DNA from: Thermoplasmata archaeon | GTDB taxonomy: Archaea; Thermoplasmatota; Thermoplasmata; Thermoplasmatales; Thermoplasmataceae | Direction: 5' to 3' | Length of the DNA stretch: 64,000 nt | Assembly: GCA_021820525.1 (NCBI GenBank) | Contig: JAKADM010000001.1 | Span: 1 to 64,000 of the forward strand | In this document: positions 1-9,846 of the stretch, piece after piece | Layout of the letters: each line of letters starts with the position of its first letter | How positions within the stretch are numbered: position 1 is the stretch's first letter | Program-made: the position numbers and the translations under genes | The notes under the pieces: generated by a model | Seen by the model: only the letters and a program-made list of their open reading frames with translations | What the model was told of the DNA's origin: nothing | Databases searched by the model: none

Positions 1-1
1 G

Positions 2-328
2 TTTAGAAAGGGTAAGAACGGGGAATTCCTCTGGCCGGGATATTCAGAGAACATGAGGGTCGTGGAATGGATATTGGGAAGGGTCAATGGAACCATAGTC
101 AATGCAAGGGAAACTCCCATGGGCTTTGTGCCGGATATTCACGATTTAAAGAGGCCCGCCGGTGTTACCGAAGAGGTTTTGAATGAACTCCTTCATATTG
201 ATCCTGCAGGTTTCCTTAAGGAACTGGATACTGTGGAACCCTTCTTCAAATCCTTTAAAGATAAATTCCCGGAAGAACTGTGGAGAGCATACTACGATGT
301 CAGGGGAAGGTTGGAAAAGGAACTTTAG
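2..328 (+). CDS. pckG: Phosphoenolpyruvate carboxykinase (GTP), C-terminal fragment
   Basis: This is the C-terminal end of a GTP-dependent PEP carboxykinase cut by the left window edge. The open frame runs from base 2 without needing the internal ATG at 53. It encodes the motif FLWPGYSENMRV followed by the RVNGTIVNARETPMGFVPD block, both typical of the last ~110 residues of GTP-PEPCK. The enzyme interconverts oxaloacetate and phosphoenolpyruvate with GTP/GDP in the cytoplasm at the gluconeogenic branch. About 500 upstream residues, including the nucleotide-binding loops, lie outside the window. The 3' end overlaps the probable start of lipB. The family call is confident; the physiological direction cannot be read from this fragment. 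Confidence 0.93.
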   Translation, partial: FRKGKNGEFLWPGYSENMRVVEWILGRVNGTIVNARETPMGFVPDIHDLKRPAGVTEEVLNELLHIDPAGFLKELDTVEPFFKSFKDKFPEELWRAYYDVRGRLEKEL

Positions 329-995
329 GGATACTCAGGTAAACATACTTGTAGGAGGGATCGAAAATTATACCCAAATATTAAATTTGCAGAGAGAACT
401 TAATCAAAAGGTCAATGAAAATGAATCCTCTGCATATATTTTAATTTGCGAGCATGATGACGTATATACGTGTGGAATCCACACAGAACATCTAGATTCA
501 AGATTGAAAGATCCTGTAAGAGTGGAAAGGGGCGGCTCCATAACTTTTCATGGACCAGGTCAGCTTGTTGCCTATTATGTAATGAATATGAAGCATTTGC
601 AGACAAATATTCTTGGAATCATTGATGCTGCACACACATCGGAAATAAATCTCCTGGAACGGATGGGCCTACCAGGTTCTGAACCAAGGCTTGGAAAGGA
701 GACTGGCATATGGATAGGCGGGAAAAAGATTGCATCCACTGGCTTTGCCATAAGAATGAACTCAACCTTTCATGGAACAGCCTTAAACATCACCACAGAT
801 CTGACAAAGTTTCAATTAATAAATCCATGTGGTTTCGATTCCAACATAATGACATCTTTCCATGAGATGACCGGAAAAAAATATTCGATGGATATTGTAA
901 AGGAGATGTTTATTCAAATTGTAACTGAAACTTTTAAAATTGAAAATTATAATATTGGGAAGCTCAGTGAGCAATTGTCTGGGACTGTTCCCTGA
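297..995 (+). CDS. lipB: Octanoyl-[acyl-carrier/GcvH] transferase LipB
   Basis: Probable lipoyl(octanoyl) transferase, which moves octanoyl groups onto lipoyl-domain lysines for lipoate-dependent complexes. The protein carries RGGSITFHGPGQLVAY, then GGKKIAS with the expected catalytic lysine (about residue 144) and NPCGF with the catalytic cysteine (about residue 178). Size is about 232 aa, normal for LipB. The frame is open further upstream to 183, but those codons are the out-of-frame shadow of pckG, so I chose the ATG at 297. Even this leaves about 14 residues before the usual family start, and a non-ATG start near 339 is possible. It overlaps pckG by 32 bp and meets the P5C dehydrogenase gene tail-to-tail with a 32-bp overlap. 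Confidence 0.9.
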   Translation: MSGEGWKRNFRDTQVNILVGGIENYTQILNLQRELNQKVNENESSAYILICEHDDVYTCGIHTEHLDSRLKDPVRVERGGSITFHGPGQLVAYYVMNMKHLQTNILGIIDAAHTSEINLLERMGLPGSEPRLGKETGIWIGGKKIASTGFAIRMNSTFHGTALNITTDLTKFQLINPCGFDSNIMTSFHEMTGKKYSMDIVKEMFIQIVTETFKIENYNIGKLSEQLSGTVP

Positions 996-2514
996 GGAAC
1001 TGCTGGAGATAGTAGAATGACCCCGTTCCCTTTCCACTTATTCCACTCAGTTTCCATCCCACAAAGGGCTGAGAGCCAACCATTGCTCCTGTTGATCCTC
1101 CTCTTTCCCTGTTTGCGTAAACGACACCAACCTCCGCCTCGTTGAAATATTTCTGTATTTCAGCAGGATCCTCTGTGAATATTCCTCCTGTAAGACCGTA
1201 GTCTGAACTGTTTATCCTTTTGATTCCGTCATCCAGATTGGATATTTTCACTATGGCAAGAACAGGAAGGAACAGCTCATTCTGCACTATGTAGGAATCC
1301 TGCTTGAGGTCTGTCACTATGGTTGGTTCAACATAAAAACCATCTCTTTTCAGGACGTTTCCTCCTGCAACAACTTTTCCATCGCTCTTAGCCCTTTCCA
1401 TTGCATCCTTAAACTTTTCCACAGCCTCCCTGTTGATTACAGGGCCCATATAGGAATCTTTCAGTCTCGGATCATCCAGCTTGAGTTTTTCCGTGACTTC
1501 CCTGATCTTCTTAACAAAGTCGTCATATATGCCCTCTTCCACATAGGCTAAGGAACATGCGCTGCACTTCTGCCCAGAGTATCCAAAGGCGGCTCTGTAA
1601 ACACCATTTACGGCCTTTTCAAGGGAGGCCTTGTTTGTAACAATTATGGCGTCCTTTCCTCCCATTTCAGTAATTACAACCTTGGGTTTTTCCCTTGTTG
1701 CATTCCTGAATATGTCTATCCCTGCCTGCCTTGAACCTGTGAACAGTACACCAGAAATGTCTTTATGGGAAACCAGATATGGGCCTATTTCGCTCCCTTT
1801 GCCTGAAAGGAATGCCAGGGCATTTCTTGGTACACCTGCCTCATAAAGCGTCTTTATGTAAAGATAGGAACTCAGAGGTATATTGCTTGAAGGTTTGAGG
1901 ATAACCGCATTTCCTGTGACAAGGGGGCCTGCAACCATTCCTGCCGTGATTGCATAGAAATTAAAGGGTGCAATTACTGCAAATATGCCATAGGGCTTCA
2001 TATAACTCATGCTCTCCTCGTTATCATAACCCTTTCCCGTAAATCTTACAAACCCCTGATTCTCAATGAGGTTCAGGGCATAATATCTGAGAAAATCTAT
2101 GGCTTCATCCACATCTGCCATTGCCTCAAGCCTGGTCTTTCCATTTTCGTGGGCAAGAATGGCAGATATAAGAAATTTATCCTTTGCGACCAGATCCGCA
2201 GCCTTAAGCATAACCATTGCTCTCTTAGTATATCCAAGGGCAAACCACTCCTTCTGACCCTTCTTCAAGAGTTCAATAGCTCTGTCCACAGATTTCTTTG
2301 TGGCAGACTGGAATGTTGCAATCTCCTTTCCATCTATGGGTGAGATCAGTTTTAACTTTTCATTCTCCATAACATCGTCAACAATAATGTTAGGATATTC
2401 CTTATTGAGATATTTCTGAGAAGCTTTAAGGGCTTCTTCGTACATCTGGTGAAATTCCTTTTCCTTACCGGCCTTACTGAATTTTATGTACGTAACTTCG
2501 TTTTCAAATGGCAT
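964..2514 (-). CDS. rocA: 1-pyrroline-5-carboxylate dehydrogenase (ALDH superfamily)
   Basis: An NAD(P)-dependent aldehyde dehydrogenase of the P5C dehydrogenase type, oxidising glutamate semialdehyde/P5C to glutamate in proline catabolism. The 516-aa length fits single-domain P5CDH. The oxyanion-stabilising Asn lies in PFNF (N185), the general base Glu in TEMGGKD (E283) and the nucleophilic Cys in GYSGQKCSAC (C317). The GYSGQKCSA form is characteristic of P5CDH rather than generic ALDH. No proline dehydrogenase gene lies nearby. The gene starts about 26 bp after a TATA-like box, so the mRNA is probably leaderless. Another ALDH subfamily member with a related substrate is the main alternative. 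Confidence 0.85.
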   Translation of the reverse strand: MPFENEVTYIKFSKAGKEKEFHQMYEEALKASQKYLNKEYPNIIVDDVMENEKLKLISPIDGKEIATFQSATKKSVDRAIELLKKGQKEWFALGYTKRAMVMLKAADLVAKDKFLISAILAHENGKTRLEAMADVDEAIDFLRYYALNLIENQGFVRFTGKGYDNEESMSYMKPYGIFAVIAPFNFYAITAGMVAGPLVTGNAVILKPSSNIPLSSYLYIKTLYEAGVPRNALAFLSGKGSEIGPYLVSHKDISGVLFTGSRQAGIDIFRNATREKPKVVITEMGGKDAIIVTNKASLEKAVNGVYRAAFGYSGQKCSACSLAYVEEGIYDDFVKKIREVTEKLKLDDPRLKDSYMGPVINREAVEKFKDAMERAKSDGKVVAGGNVLKRDGFYVEPTIVTDLKQDSYIVQNELFLPVLAIVKISNLDDGIKRINSSDYGLTGGIFTEDPAEIQKYFNEAEVGVVYANRERGGSTGAMVGSQPFVGWKLSGISGKGTGSFYYLQQFLREQSQTIAH

Positions 2515-2532
2515 AATTTCATATTGCAGTTA

Positions 2533-2545
2533 ACTAAATATAATT
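2533..2545 (-). promoter_or_regulatory. TATA-like promoter element for the P5C dehydrogenase gene
   Basis: On the minus strand this reads AAATTATATTTAG. Its centre lies about 26 bp upstream of the ATG at 2514, the usual archaeal TATA-to-start distance, predicting a leaderless transcript. Position and sequence only; unconfirmed. Confidence 0.45.
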
Positions 2546-2642
2546 TATCCGCCTTTAAAATACCATTGAATTTTGGAAATATTCTCAATCATGACTCCAG
2601 AAAGATAGAATTATAGAATAATTATGGAATTTATATGCACAT

Positions 2643-3368
2643 TCATTCAAGGCCCATGCCCTTATCCGCCGTAATGCATTGCCCATTTATTGCAGAGGAG
2701 AGTGGAGATAGCAAAAATGCAGAAATGTATGCAATCTGAAGGGCTTCTACTGTACCATCTTTCTCTGGGAAGTTGAATGGATATATTTTTCCAAAGTTGT
2801 CATCCTTCGACACTCCTCCGGGGAGGATTGAATTTACTCTCATTCCTTTGTGGGAATATTCCGAGGCAAAGGATCTCGTCACCTCCTCAAGGGCGAATTT
2901 TGAGACTGTGTATGCAGACTGGTTTCCCCTGAATAGATTTCTGGATGCCCCTATGACAACGGCAGAACCCTTTTCTCTTATCATAGGAAGAATGTGGTAT
3001 AGCATATTATATTGACTCATTGTGTTTGATTTGAAAAATTTCACCACATTCTCAGGGGATGAAAGTTTTTCATCAGCCGGCTCCCATATTCCCGCATTGG
3101 ATACAATACCATCAATCTTATTTTTGTAGTCCGAGATTTTTTGAGCGAATACCTTTACATCCTGTTCGCTGGACGCATCGACCTTGAAAAATTTTATTCT
3201 TTCCCTTTCTTTCTGGGAAAATTCAGCATCCAGCGAACCGCTTCTGGACAGAGCAATTACATATGCATCCATACTTGAAAAGAGCCTTAAGGTTGCAAGG
3301 CCCTGACCTTTTCCAACACCTGATATAATGAACGTCTTTCCCTTAAAATATTCTTCAAGAATTCCCAT
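2643..3368 (-). CDS. Short-chain dehydrogenase/reductase, substrate unknown
   Basis: A 241-aa classical SDR, an NAD(P)-dependent oxidoreductase with a Rossmann fold. The N-terminal cofactor loop is GVGKGQG, a variant of TGxxxGxG that lacks the usual Thr. The NAG motif appears as SNAGIW, and the catalytic YxxxK as YTVSK. A serine in GASRNL could supply the third member of the triad. The C-terminal INGQCITADKG block is the common SDR end. It reads leftward upstream of P5C dehydrogenase, but 128 bp separate them, so co-transcription is uncertain. The substrate cannot be inferred; family assignment is strong. Confidence 0.88.
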   Translation of the reverse strand: MGILEEYFKGKTFIISGVGKGQGLATLRLFSSMDAYVIALSRSGSLDAEFSQKERERIKFFKVDASSEQDVKVFAQKISDYKNKIDGIVSNAGIWEPADEKLSSPENVVKFFKSNTMSQYNMLYHILPMIREKGSAVVIGASRNLFRGNQSAYTVSKFALEEVTRSFASEYSHKGMRVNSILPGGVSKDDNFGKIYPFNFPEKDGTVEALQIAYISAFLLSPLSSAINGQCITADKGMGLE

Positions 3369-3414
3369 ATCTATCCCATGCCCATGGAAAAGTTGTCATT
3401 AAAAGGTTTTTCAT

Positions 3415-4170
3415 TCATATTAGATATTCTGAAAGTGCATTGTAATAGGCATAGGATGACCTTTTTTTATCCCTTTCACTTTCCATATATTTGAAGATTG
3501 ATCTGTTAATATATGTCTCAGTTTTGATGCCCTCATATTCAATCTTTACCAGAATTAGATTGTATGGGGGTGCAAGCTTTCGTGGCCAATCTTCAGAAAA
3601 AGGATCTTCCGATCTGTTTTCTGGCATAAGACCATAACCCATTATGAACCTTATTTGATTCCATAAAAAACCCCGTGCCCTGAAAAATACTGCAGGCAAT
3701 CCCGACATTTCTGATAACCATATTTTTTTAATTTCTCTAACGGTATTCTTGCCTTCAGGTCTGCAAAAGTTTTTAAAATCGTGGGTGCCTTCAAATTTGT
3801 GCAGCCTTTCAGACAGAATTTCATGATCAATGGATCTGGACGGTATAATATAGGCATATTCCTTCATTGTTGCATGGCGCACATTGAAATGATCTCCCAC
3901 ATGAGCATAGGAGTGGAAAGTCATACCTCTTATCTCGGAATTTAATATGCCCATAATCTTTTTGGGATCCTGCCCTGTGTCTAAAGTCAGGAAGTTGCAT
4001 AGGGCAGAAACATTTCTATCTGTTCTCGATGCGCATCTTAAATTTATGCCAAGGGAAAATTTATCCATGCAATTTTGAATCTCATCTTCAATGCTTCTGT
4101 TTCCATTACCCCTCTGAAATCCTGTGAAGAGTGAACCATCATAGGAAAAGCCAACCAAAAGTCTGAACAT
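3415..4170 (-). CDS. truA: tRNA pseudouridine(38-40) synthase TruA
   Basis: TruA isomerises uridines in the anticodon stem-loop (positions 38-40) of tRNA. The N-terminus MFRLLVGFSYDGSLFTGFQR is typical of the family, and ASRTDRNVSA holds the catalytic aspartate (D51). GFLWNQIRFIMG near the C-terminus matches the conserved FLxxQVR region. I chose the ATG at 4170 because it places the family start correctly; a TTG four codons upstream (4182) would only add MEDH. The coding sequence gives about 251 aa, a normal size. It is divergent from the geranylgeranyl-reductase-like gene. Confidence 0.92.
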   Translation of the reverse strand: MFRLLVGFSYDGSLFTGFQRGNGNRSIEDEIQNCMDKFSLGINLRCASRTDRNVSALCNFLTLDTGQDPKKIMGILNSEIRGMTFHSYAHVGDHFNVRHATMKEYAYIIPSRSIDHEILSERLHKFEGTHDFKNFCRPEGKNTVREIKKIWLSEMSGLPAVFFRARGFLWNQIRFIMGYGLMPENRSEDPFSEDWPRKLAPPYNLILVKIEYEGIKTETYINRSIFKYMESERDKKRSSYAYYNALSEYLI

Positions 4171-4271
4171 ATGATCTTCCAATGTCTAATGGAAATTTAA
4201 CATTAAGGTATGTGGTACCATTTATTATCAGCCATTACAAAAGAATTAAACCCTTGAACTTATGCAAGGAA

Positions 4272-5237
4272 GTGGTCTGGAAAATTGGAGGAGCAGGCGT
4301 TGCAGGCTCATACCTTTACGGCAGGATGAAATCTGCTGGCTTCGATGTGGAAATTTATGATCCAAAGGTTGAGGATTTTTATATTCCATGCGGCTTTGGG
4401 ACAAACAGGTTTAAGATTGAACCATTTTTAAGGAATCTCTCCATAGACTTTAATGAAATTGTTGAAACTCCAAAGGCAAAAGTGATCGTGAGTGGGAACA
4501 ATTTTGCGGAAACAGAATTCAAGTGGAACGGTCTATGTACGGTTGATAAAATGAAGATGGAAAAAATGATGAGAGGCAATATGTCTTATATCAGGTCTAT
4601 AATAAAACCGGACAAAGATCCAATTATTGACTGTACCGGAATATCAAGGGCCTATCTTGGGAAATCTTCAGGTGATGTGACCATGTATGGCATCGAAAAG
4701 GTATGCGAGAGATCACCCTTTGAAGGTTTTTATTTCAACTTTTTTAAGGGAGGGAGAGGTTATTTCTGGTCATTTCCAGTTGGAAAAAGGTATCATATTG
4801 GAGCCGGAGGAATAGACCTGAGTGAGGTAAGGAATCATATTGAACCATATGAGTGCACAAGGATAGTTTCAAGAAAAATACGAATGGGGCCTTCTGCTGA
4901 CGGAATTGTGAAGGGAAATGTTTTTGGAGTCGGTGAAAGCATAGGATACATCTCACCCCTTCTTGGTGAAGGAATAGTTCCTGCCATGGAAAACGCTGAA
5001 AAATTTTTCCAGATCATAAAGAAAAACGATGATATGGAGGAAATATCTCTAATTTATCAAAGAAGCATTGCCAGGGACCTTGAAAGATTCAGTAAAATTT
5101 CCAAACTTGTGCAAAACATTCAGAATGGAAAGGCCATAAATTTTGAAAATATCTCAGTTCTGAGAAAGGCATTGAATGAGGTAAATAATTTTGGAATGAA
5201 GCCCGATTTTCTAAAAATAATCAGGCATTTCTTATAG
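4272..5237 (+). CDS. Geranylgeranyl reductase family FAD-dependent protein
   Basis: Flavoprotein of the geranylgeranyl/digeranylgeranylglycerophospholipid reductase family, which saturates isoprenoid chains of archaeal membrane lipids. The N-terminal dinucleotide-binding loop GGAGVAG is followed by an acidic strand end VEIYD. The middle contains GRGYFWSFPVG and later GVGESIGYISPLLGEGI, matching the GD(A)AG...P..GEGI block of this family. The frame extends upstream to an ATG at 4182, but those 30 residues do not resemble a family N-terminus; the GTG at 4272 puts the Rossmann strand at the start, giving about 321 aa. The main uncertainty is the substrate: a lipid or another polyprenyl chain. 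It ends 6 bp inside the convergent aldolase-dehydrogenase gene. Confidence 0.78.
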   Translation: MVWKIGGAGVAGSYLYGRMKSAGFDVEIYDPKVEDFYIPCGFGTNRFKIEPFLRNLSIDFNEIVETPKAKVIVSGNNFAETEFKWNGLCTVDKMKMEKMMRGNMSYIRSIIKPDKDPIIDCTGISRAYLGKSSGDVTMYGIEKVCERSPFEGFYFNFFKGGRGYFWSFPVGKRYHIGAGGIDLSEVRNHIEPYECTRIVSRKIRMGPSADGIVKGNVFGVGESIGYISPLLGEGIVPAMENAEKFFQIIKKNDDMEEISLIYQRSIARDLERFSKISKLVQNIQNGKAINFENISVLRKALNEVNNFGMKPDFLKIIRHFL

Positions 5238-7172
5238 TATTCCACCATCAACGGGAACCATGGAATCTGTGGTTGCTCCGAATACATCCTCATCGATCAT
5301 TACAAGAAGCATATTTGCAACATGTTCCGGGAGAACTTCTCTTCTGAGGAGATTTCCTGTCTTATATTCCTGTTCCGTAATTCCTTTGGCCTTTGCCCTG
5401 GCCTCAAGAACACCATTTTCCCAGATCTTTGAGTTTTTGAATATCTTGTCGGGGTTGATTATGTTAGATCTGATTCCATATTTACCACCTTCCTTGGCAA
5501 TATAGTGCGCAAGCTGGGCAGAAAATGCCTTTGTGGTACCATATGAAGCCATCCCGGGACCTGGATGGGTAAGATTCTTTGTTATATTAAAGACAAAATT
5601 TCCCCCAATTCCCTGTCTTCTCATCATATTGAATGCCCTCTGCGAAATAAGAAATGGTGCAATGGAATTGATCTCAACATGCTTCATCATGGTTTCCAGT
5701 TTGATCTCTTCAAGATATTCAGACTTAAGAATGCCTGCATTTTGGAAAACTACATCTATTCCACCGTAAGTTCTTTCTATATAATCCATCATCTCCTGGA
5801 CCTTCTCCGGGCTGGAAAGATCGACAATATATCCTTCAGATCTCGTTCCAGTCTTTGCAGAAATATCCTTGCCAATCCCTATTACCGCAGGATCAATGTC
5901 TGCCCCAATAACATTTGAGCCGGTTTCGGCAAGTTTTCTGAATGCCTCCAATCCAATGCCGCTGGCTGCACCTGTAACAAGGGAAATGCTCCCTTCGTTC
6001 TTTCTCAGGACAAGTTTCTTCAATTTTGCCTCTTCCAGCGGCCAGTATTCCATGGTGTATGCCTGGGCCCTGTCTATGAACTCCTGCCTTCCAAGAATTG
6101 ATGCAACTTTATTCACTCTTATGGAATGGGTAAACTGGTCCCTTATTATCCTGCATTCCTTTATGGTTCTGGCGCAGGTAAGGACACCGAAGCCCCTCAT
6201 AACAATTATGGATGGATTTGGGTCATGCATGGGATAGTCCTTAACAAATCTTGAAAAATCCTCCTCATATCTTTTCCTGAAATTTTCAATCACATTCCTG
6301 TAATCATCAGGTGAGGAAATGTAGGCGTAGTCATACTTTGTCCTGATAAGCATATCCGGGGTTGCGGGGCCACTCTCCCTGAACATTTCTGCCTCCTTTG
6401 ACCTGCTTATGGACAGGCATTCTTCAGCCCTATCCACAATCATAACCTTTTTGTTTTTTGATGAAAGCATTCCCCTTATCTCAGGCAAAATTTTGTAGAA
6501 ATCTTCATTTTCCTTATATATTTCATTTAGTTCGGCTTTTTTGCCCACTTTCTCATTTACATATTTTCTTGCCCTTTCCACTATCCTCATGTGCTTGTCA
6601 TAACTCTCTCCGGCACTTTCTCCAAAGGTGAAAAGACCATGTTTTTTTAGTACTATCCCTTCAACATCCGGGGTCATCAGGCTCATGCGCTTCAAAATCT
6701 CCTTTGCCAGTGTGAATCCCGGTGGAATATAGGGTATTATGACAACATTTCCAAGTATCTTTTTAATGTCATCATCCTGCATATCTGTATTTGTGAGCAT
6801 CAGGATGTGATCTGAGTGGGTATGATCCACAAAGGTGTAAGGTATAAATGCGTGTAGAAAAGTTTCCACAGAGGGTGAAGGTTCAGATGGGTCAACCATA
6901 CTCTTTCTAAGGTAATTCATCATTTCCATGTCAGTCATTTTATCAATATTTTTTGCCCTGAGAAGATCATCCATTCTCACACCAGTAAAGCCCGCAGAGG
7001 TAATTGTTGCCATATCCGATCCACTCCCTTTTACCCTCAGCACCTTTATGTCTCTTCCTGTGTGATCCTTTTCCACAATCTTCACACTTGCATTTCCGCC
7101 ACCATGAAGGACCAGTTCGCTGTCCTCGCCAAGCTTCCTTGCCGTACCTATTCTCTCTTCAATTATTCCCAT
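5232..7172 (-). CDS. Bifunctional class II aldolase / short-chain dehydrogenase fusion
   Basis: A two-domain enzyme of the rhamnulose-phosphate-aldolase/lactaldehyde-dehydrogenase (RhaD/RhaE-W, YuxG) type. Roughly the first 370 residues are a class II aldolase/adducin domain with VDHTHSDH supplying metal-binding histidines and LKKHGLFTFG a further His. The last ~240 residues are an SDR domain with TGAASGIG, FQNAGIL and a YGTTK catalytic YxxxK. Such fusions cleave a ketose phosphate and oxidise or reduce the aldehyde product. I chose the ATG at 7172, preceded by a good ribosome site (GGGGTGA), over the GTG at 7181. It overlaps the end of leuS. No rhamnose isomerase or kinase is in the window, so the substrate is open. 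Confidence 0.85.
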   Translation of the reverse strand: MGIIEERIGTARKLGEDSELVLHGGGNASVKIVEKDHTGRDIKVLRVKGSGSDMATITSAGFTGVRMDDLLRAKNIDKMTDMEMMNYLRKSMVDPSEPSPSVETFLHAFIPYTFVDHTHSDHILMLTNTDMQDDDIKKILGNVVIIPYIPPGFTLAKEILKRMSLMTPDVEGIVLKKHGLFTFGESAGESYDKHMRIVERARKYVNEKVGKKAELNEIYKENEDFYKILPEIRGMLSSKNKKVMIVDRAEECLSISRSKEAEMFRESGPATPDMLIRTKYDYAYISSPDDYRNVIENFRKRYEEDFSRFVKDYPMHDPNPSIIVMRGFGVLTCARTIKECRIIRDQFTHSIRVNKVASILGRQEFIDRAQAYTMEYWPLEEAKLKKLVLRKNEGSISLVTGAASGIGLEAFRKLAETGSNVIGADIDPAVIGIGKDISAKTGTRSEGYIVDLSSPEKVQEMMDYIERTYGGIDVVFQNAGILKSEYLEEIKLETMMKHVEINSIAPFLISQRAFNMMRRQGIGGNFVFNITKNLTHPGPGMASYGTTKAFSAQLAHYIAKEGGKYGIRSNIINPDKIFKNSKIWENGVLEARAKAKGITEQEYKTGNLLRREVLPEHVANMLLVMIDEDVFGATTDSMVPVDGGIL

Positions 7173-9846
7173 TCCTTTCACCCCTTAAGTTTATTACGGG
7201 CCTTCCGGGAAGCGGTACTTTTTTATCCCCTTCCCTGTATTCCCTGTAATCAATTTTCATGCCCATCAATTTTTCAATCACTCTTGCATATCTTTGAAGG
7301 GCCATTTTCTCATCTATCCCCGTGGTTATTTTATTTTGCATTTTCTTGACTGCCTGGATGATTTCCTTTCTTTTCACGTTAAAGTTATTCTTTATGATTT
7401 TTTCTGTGTCTTCCTTGATTATATGGTCTGCGAGTACAATCTCTACCTCTTTCCCATCTATATGGGTGACCTTTTCGATTGATCTAATATCGACCATTAT
7501 CCCCTTGCAGTATTCCCACTGTTCAATCAATCCCTTTTCTTCTGAACTCAATTCATAGTGTCCAAGTTCACTCTTGCTCACAAGTCCCTCAAAGCCATAT
7601 GATTTCCAGTAATGCTCTGCTGTATGGGGTATAACGCATGAAAGGGCCTGCAGCCATTCCATGGCAATTCCACTCACAGCCCTTTCCTGGCTTCCACCCA
7701 TGTTTTTCAATTCAGATAAGTCGTTCAGCACTTCATATATAATTTCAACATAGGCGTCCCTGATGGCAAGTTTTTCCATTTTTTCATTATAGCTTGCCAT
7801 ATGTTTCCTGAATCTTGCTCTAAACAGTTCTTGGGAAATAGTATCGCCATATTCATTCTGCGAAAGAGATCTCTCAAGTATGTTCAATATCTCCTCATAT
7901 TTTCCCCTTATTATGGCTATGTCCCTTTCGTTCCAGTCGAGCGATGACGAAATGTCTGAATTAACTGCAACGTACATTCTAAACATATCTGCGCCGTACT
8001 TTCTCACAACATCCAGAAGGGATACAGCATTTCCCTTGCTTTTTGAGATTTTTGTGCCATTGGATATTACAGTTCCGGCAATGGTTATTCCCGCTGGCCA
8101 GTATTTTTCATTGAAAAGGGCTACGTGATTCATAATGTAGAAAATCAGATGGTTAGACATATGGGGGCTTGAGGTTATCCTCTGATCAACGCCATACCAG
8201 TATTCAAACTCCTTCTTTGCCTGCTCAAATTTTTCAAATTCACTATTAAGGGAATTTCCCTTAAAAATATAATCAAAAGTTTCATCCTTCAATTCTGCAT
8301 CCTCAGGAATAAAGGGTGAAACTGTATAAAATGCAGGGTATATGGTGGAATCAGAAAGAGATTCGATCACCCATTCCGTGTCCATGGGGAGTTTGGTTCC
8401 AAGGCCCCTCCTCCTTGCGCAGGCCCTCTCCCCTATCCAATCCACTATGTCCTGCATATTCTTCCCGTAGAAATCTGGAACAAAATTCATACTATTGACA
8501 TGCTTTGCAGTCTCTCTTTTCCATTCAGGATTTGAATAATCAATAAACCACTGGTCTCTCAGGATTGAAACTACAACTCTCGATCCATTTCTAGTTCTGG
8601 CCTTTCTTGATGTTTCCAGAAATATAAAGGCCATTCCCTCCTCGATCAAAATCTTTTTTATAATATCTCTCGATTCTTTTACCGTCTTCCCTCCTATGAC
8701 AGGGACGTTTTCATTAATTATTCCTGAATAGTATTCATCCCTGTATAGTGTCTGGTTTGCCTCCTCCAGGTCTGCATATTTATCTAGATATTTTTTGACA
8801 TCCGTCATTTCATTCTTAATCTGAATCATTCTGATATTTTCAATATTAATTCCAGCATCTTTCAGGTAAACATAATCCTTAACTGAATGCCCAGGTACAG
8901 AATAAACAATCCCTGTTGTATGTTCCTGATCAATATTCCGATTGGGAAATACCCGGACTGTTCTATGATATAGGGGTAATTCATATTCCTCTTGAAGGAT
9001 TTCCGCATTATCCACATCCCTAATTTTTCTTGCACCCTCATTCTGATAGAGGAATCTCTCGCATGCGTCCTCGGACATTACAATATGTTTTCCATCAATA
9101 TCCATAATGGAGTATTTTGAATTGGGGTTAATCCAGATGTTGGTAATTGCATAAATTGTCTCCGGCCTTAGGGACGATGCTGCAAGGTAAAAATTTTTAC
9201 CCTTAAACAGAACGGCGGTGAACTCCTCTATGGATACTTTATTTGTATCTCCATCCTCTATGTCATCCTCTCCCACTGCATTCTTTTCTTCCATGGAAAA
9301 AAGTACCGCGTGGCTTCCCTTTTTCAGGTATCCCATGGAATCGAGTTTTCTGAACTGCCACTCAACCATTTTTTTATAGCGCTCATCCACAGATCGAAAA
9401 GTTCTTGTCCAGTCGATGGAATACCCAAGGGCCTTGAAATCCTTAACTATCTTATCAGCAAAAAAATCTGCCACATTCTGAGGATGCTTAAACAATTGGA
9501 GTGTTTCTTCAACCTTTTCATCATTTTCATATTCCGATATGTACTTTCTGTATAGGTCAAGGGTTTTTGGATCCCCCTTTCTGATTTTGTCCGATATGGC
9601 CTCTATGGGAGTTCCACTTTCGTGAAACCCCATGGGAAAGAGTACATTATATCCTTTCAATCTCCTGTATCTGGCAATAAAATCAGCAATTGTGTATGTT
9701 CTACCGTGTCCCACGTGCAGAGGCCCGCTTGTGTAAGGCCATGGAACAGTTATTAGAAATTTTTTCTTATCGCTGCTCCTGGAGATAAATACGCTCTCCT
9801 TTTCCCACTGTTCCTGCCAGTACTTTTCGTCTATCATAGAGATCAT
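7159..9846 (-). CDS. leuS: Leucyl-tRNA synthetase (archaeal type)
   Basis: Class I aminoacyl-tRNA synthetase charging tRNA-Leu. The HIGH signature appears as [12 protein letters not shown] near residue 45 and the KMSKS loop as [10 protein letters not shown] in the C-terminal half, with a CP1 editing insertion between them. The archaeal family marker RRGLGTK is present. The length of about 895 aa fits archaeal LeuRS. The frame could begin at 9885, but the ATG at 9846 overlaps the upstream arginine decarboxylase stop as ATGA, arguing for translational coupling and this start. It also overlaps the downstream aldolase-dehydrogenase by 14 bp. Confidence 0.95.
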   Translation of the reverse strand: MISMIDEKYWQEQWEKESVFISRSSDKKKFLITVPWPYTSGPLHVGHGRTYTIADFIARYRRLKGYNVLFPMGFHESGTPIEAISDKIRKGDPKTLDLYRKYISEYENDEKVEETLQLFKHPQNVADFFADKIVKDFKALGYSIDWTRTFRSVDERYKKMVEWQFRKLDSMGYLKKGSHAVLFSMEEKNAVGEDDIEDGDTNKVSIEEFTAVLFKGKNFYLAASSLRPETIYAITNIWINPNSKYSIMDIDGKHIVMSEDACERFLYQNEGARKIRDVDNAEILQEEYELPLYHRTVRVFPNRNIDQEHTTGIVYSVPGHSVKDYVYLKDAGINIENIRMIQIKNEMTDVKKYLDKYADLEEANQTLYRDEYYSGIINENVPVIGGKTVKESRDIIKKILIEEGMAFIFLETSRKARTRNGSRVVVSILRDQWFIDYSNPEWKRETAKHVNSMNFVPDFYGKNMQDIVDWIGERACARRRGLGTKLPMDTEWVIESLSDSTIYPAFYTVSPFIPEDAELKDETFDYIFKGNSLNSEFEKFEQAKKEFEYWYGVDQRITSSPHMSNHLIFYIMNHVALFNEKYWPAGITIAGTVISNGTKISKSKGNAVSLLDVVRKYGADMFRMYVAVNSDISSSLDWNERDIAIIRGKYEEILNILERSLSQNEYGDTISQELFRARFRKHMASYNEKMEKLAIRDAYVEIIYEVLNDLSELKNMGGSQERAVSGIAMEWLQALSCVIPHTAEHYWKSYGFEGLVSKSELGHYELSSEEKGLIEQWEYCKGIMVDIRSIEKVTHIDGKEVEIVLADHIIKEDTEKIIKNNFNVKRKEIIQAVKKMQNKITTGIDEKMALQRYARVIEKLMGMKIDYREYREGDKKVPLPGRPVINLRGERNGNN

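Noticed and set aside
183-296. Long frame extension of lipB upstream of the ATG at 297
   Set aside because: It lies within pckG in another frame and does not match LipB N-termini.
964-995. Three 32-bp gene overlaps (lipB/P5CDH, MFS/ThiL-like, ribB/ribL)
   Set aside because: Equal size looks like coincidence: one is tail-to-tail, the others depend on uncertain starts.
4182-4271. N-terminal extension of the geranylgeranyl-reductase-like protein from ATG 4182
   Set aside because: The extra 30 residues have no counterpart in the family; the GTG at 4272 begins the Rossmann strand.
5260-6237. Several plus-strand frames opposite the aldolase-dehydrogenase
   Set aside because: Shadow frames; no motifs and no ribosome sites.
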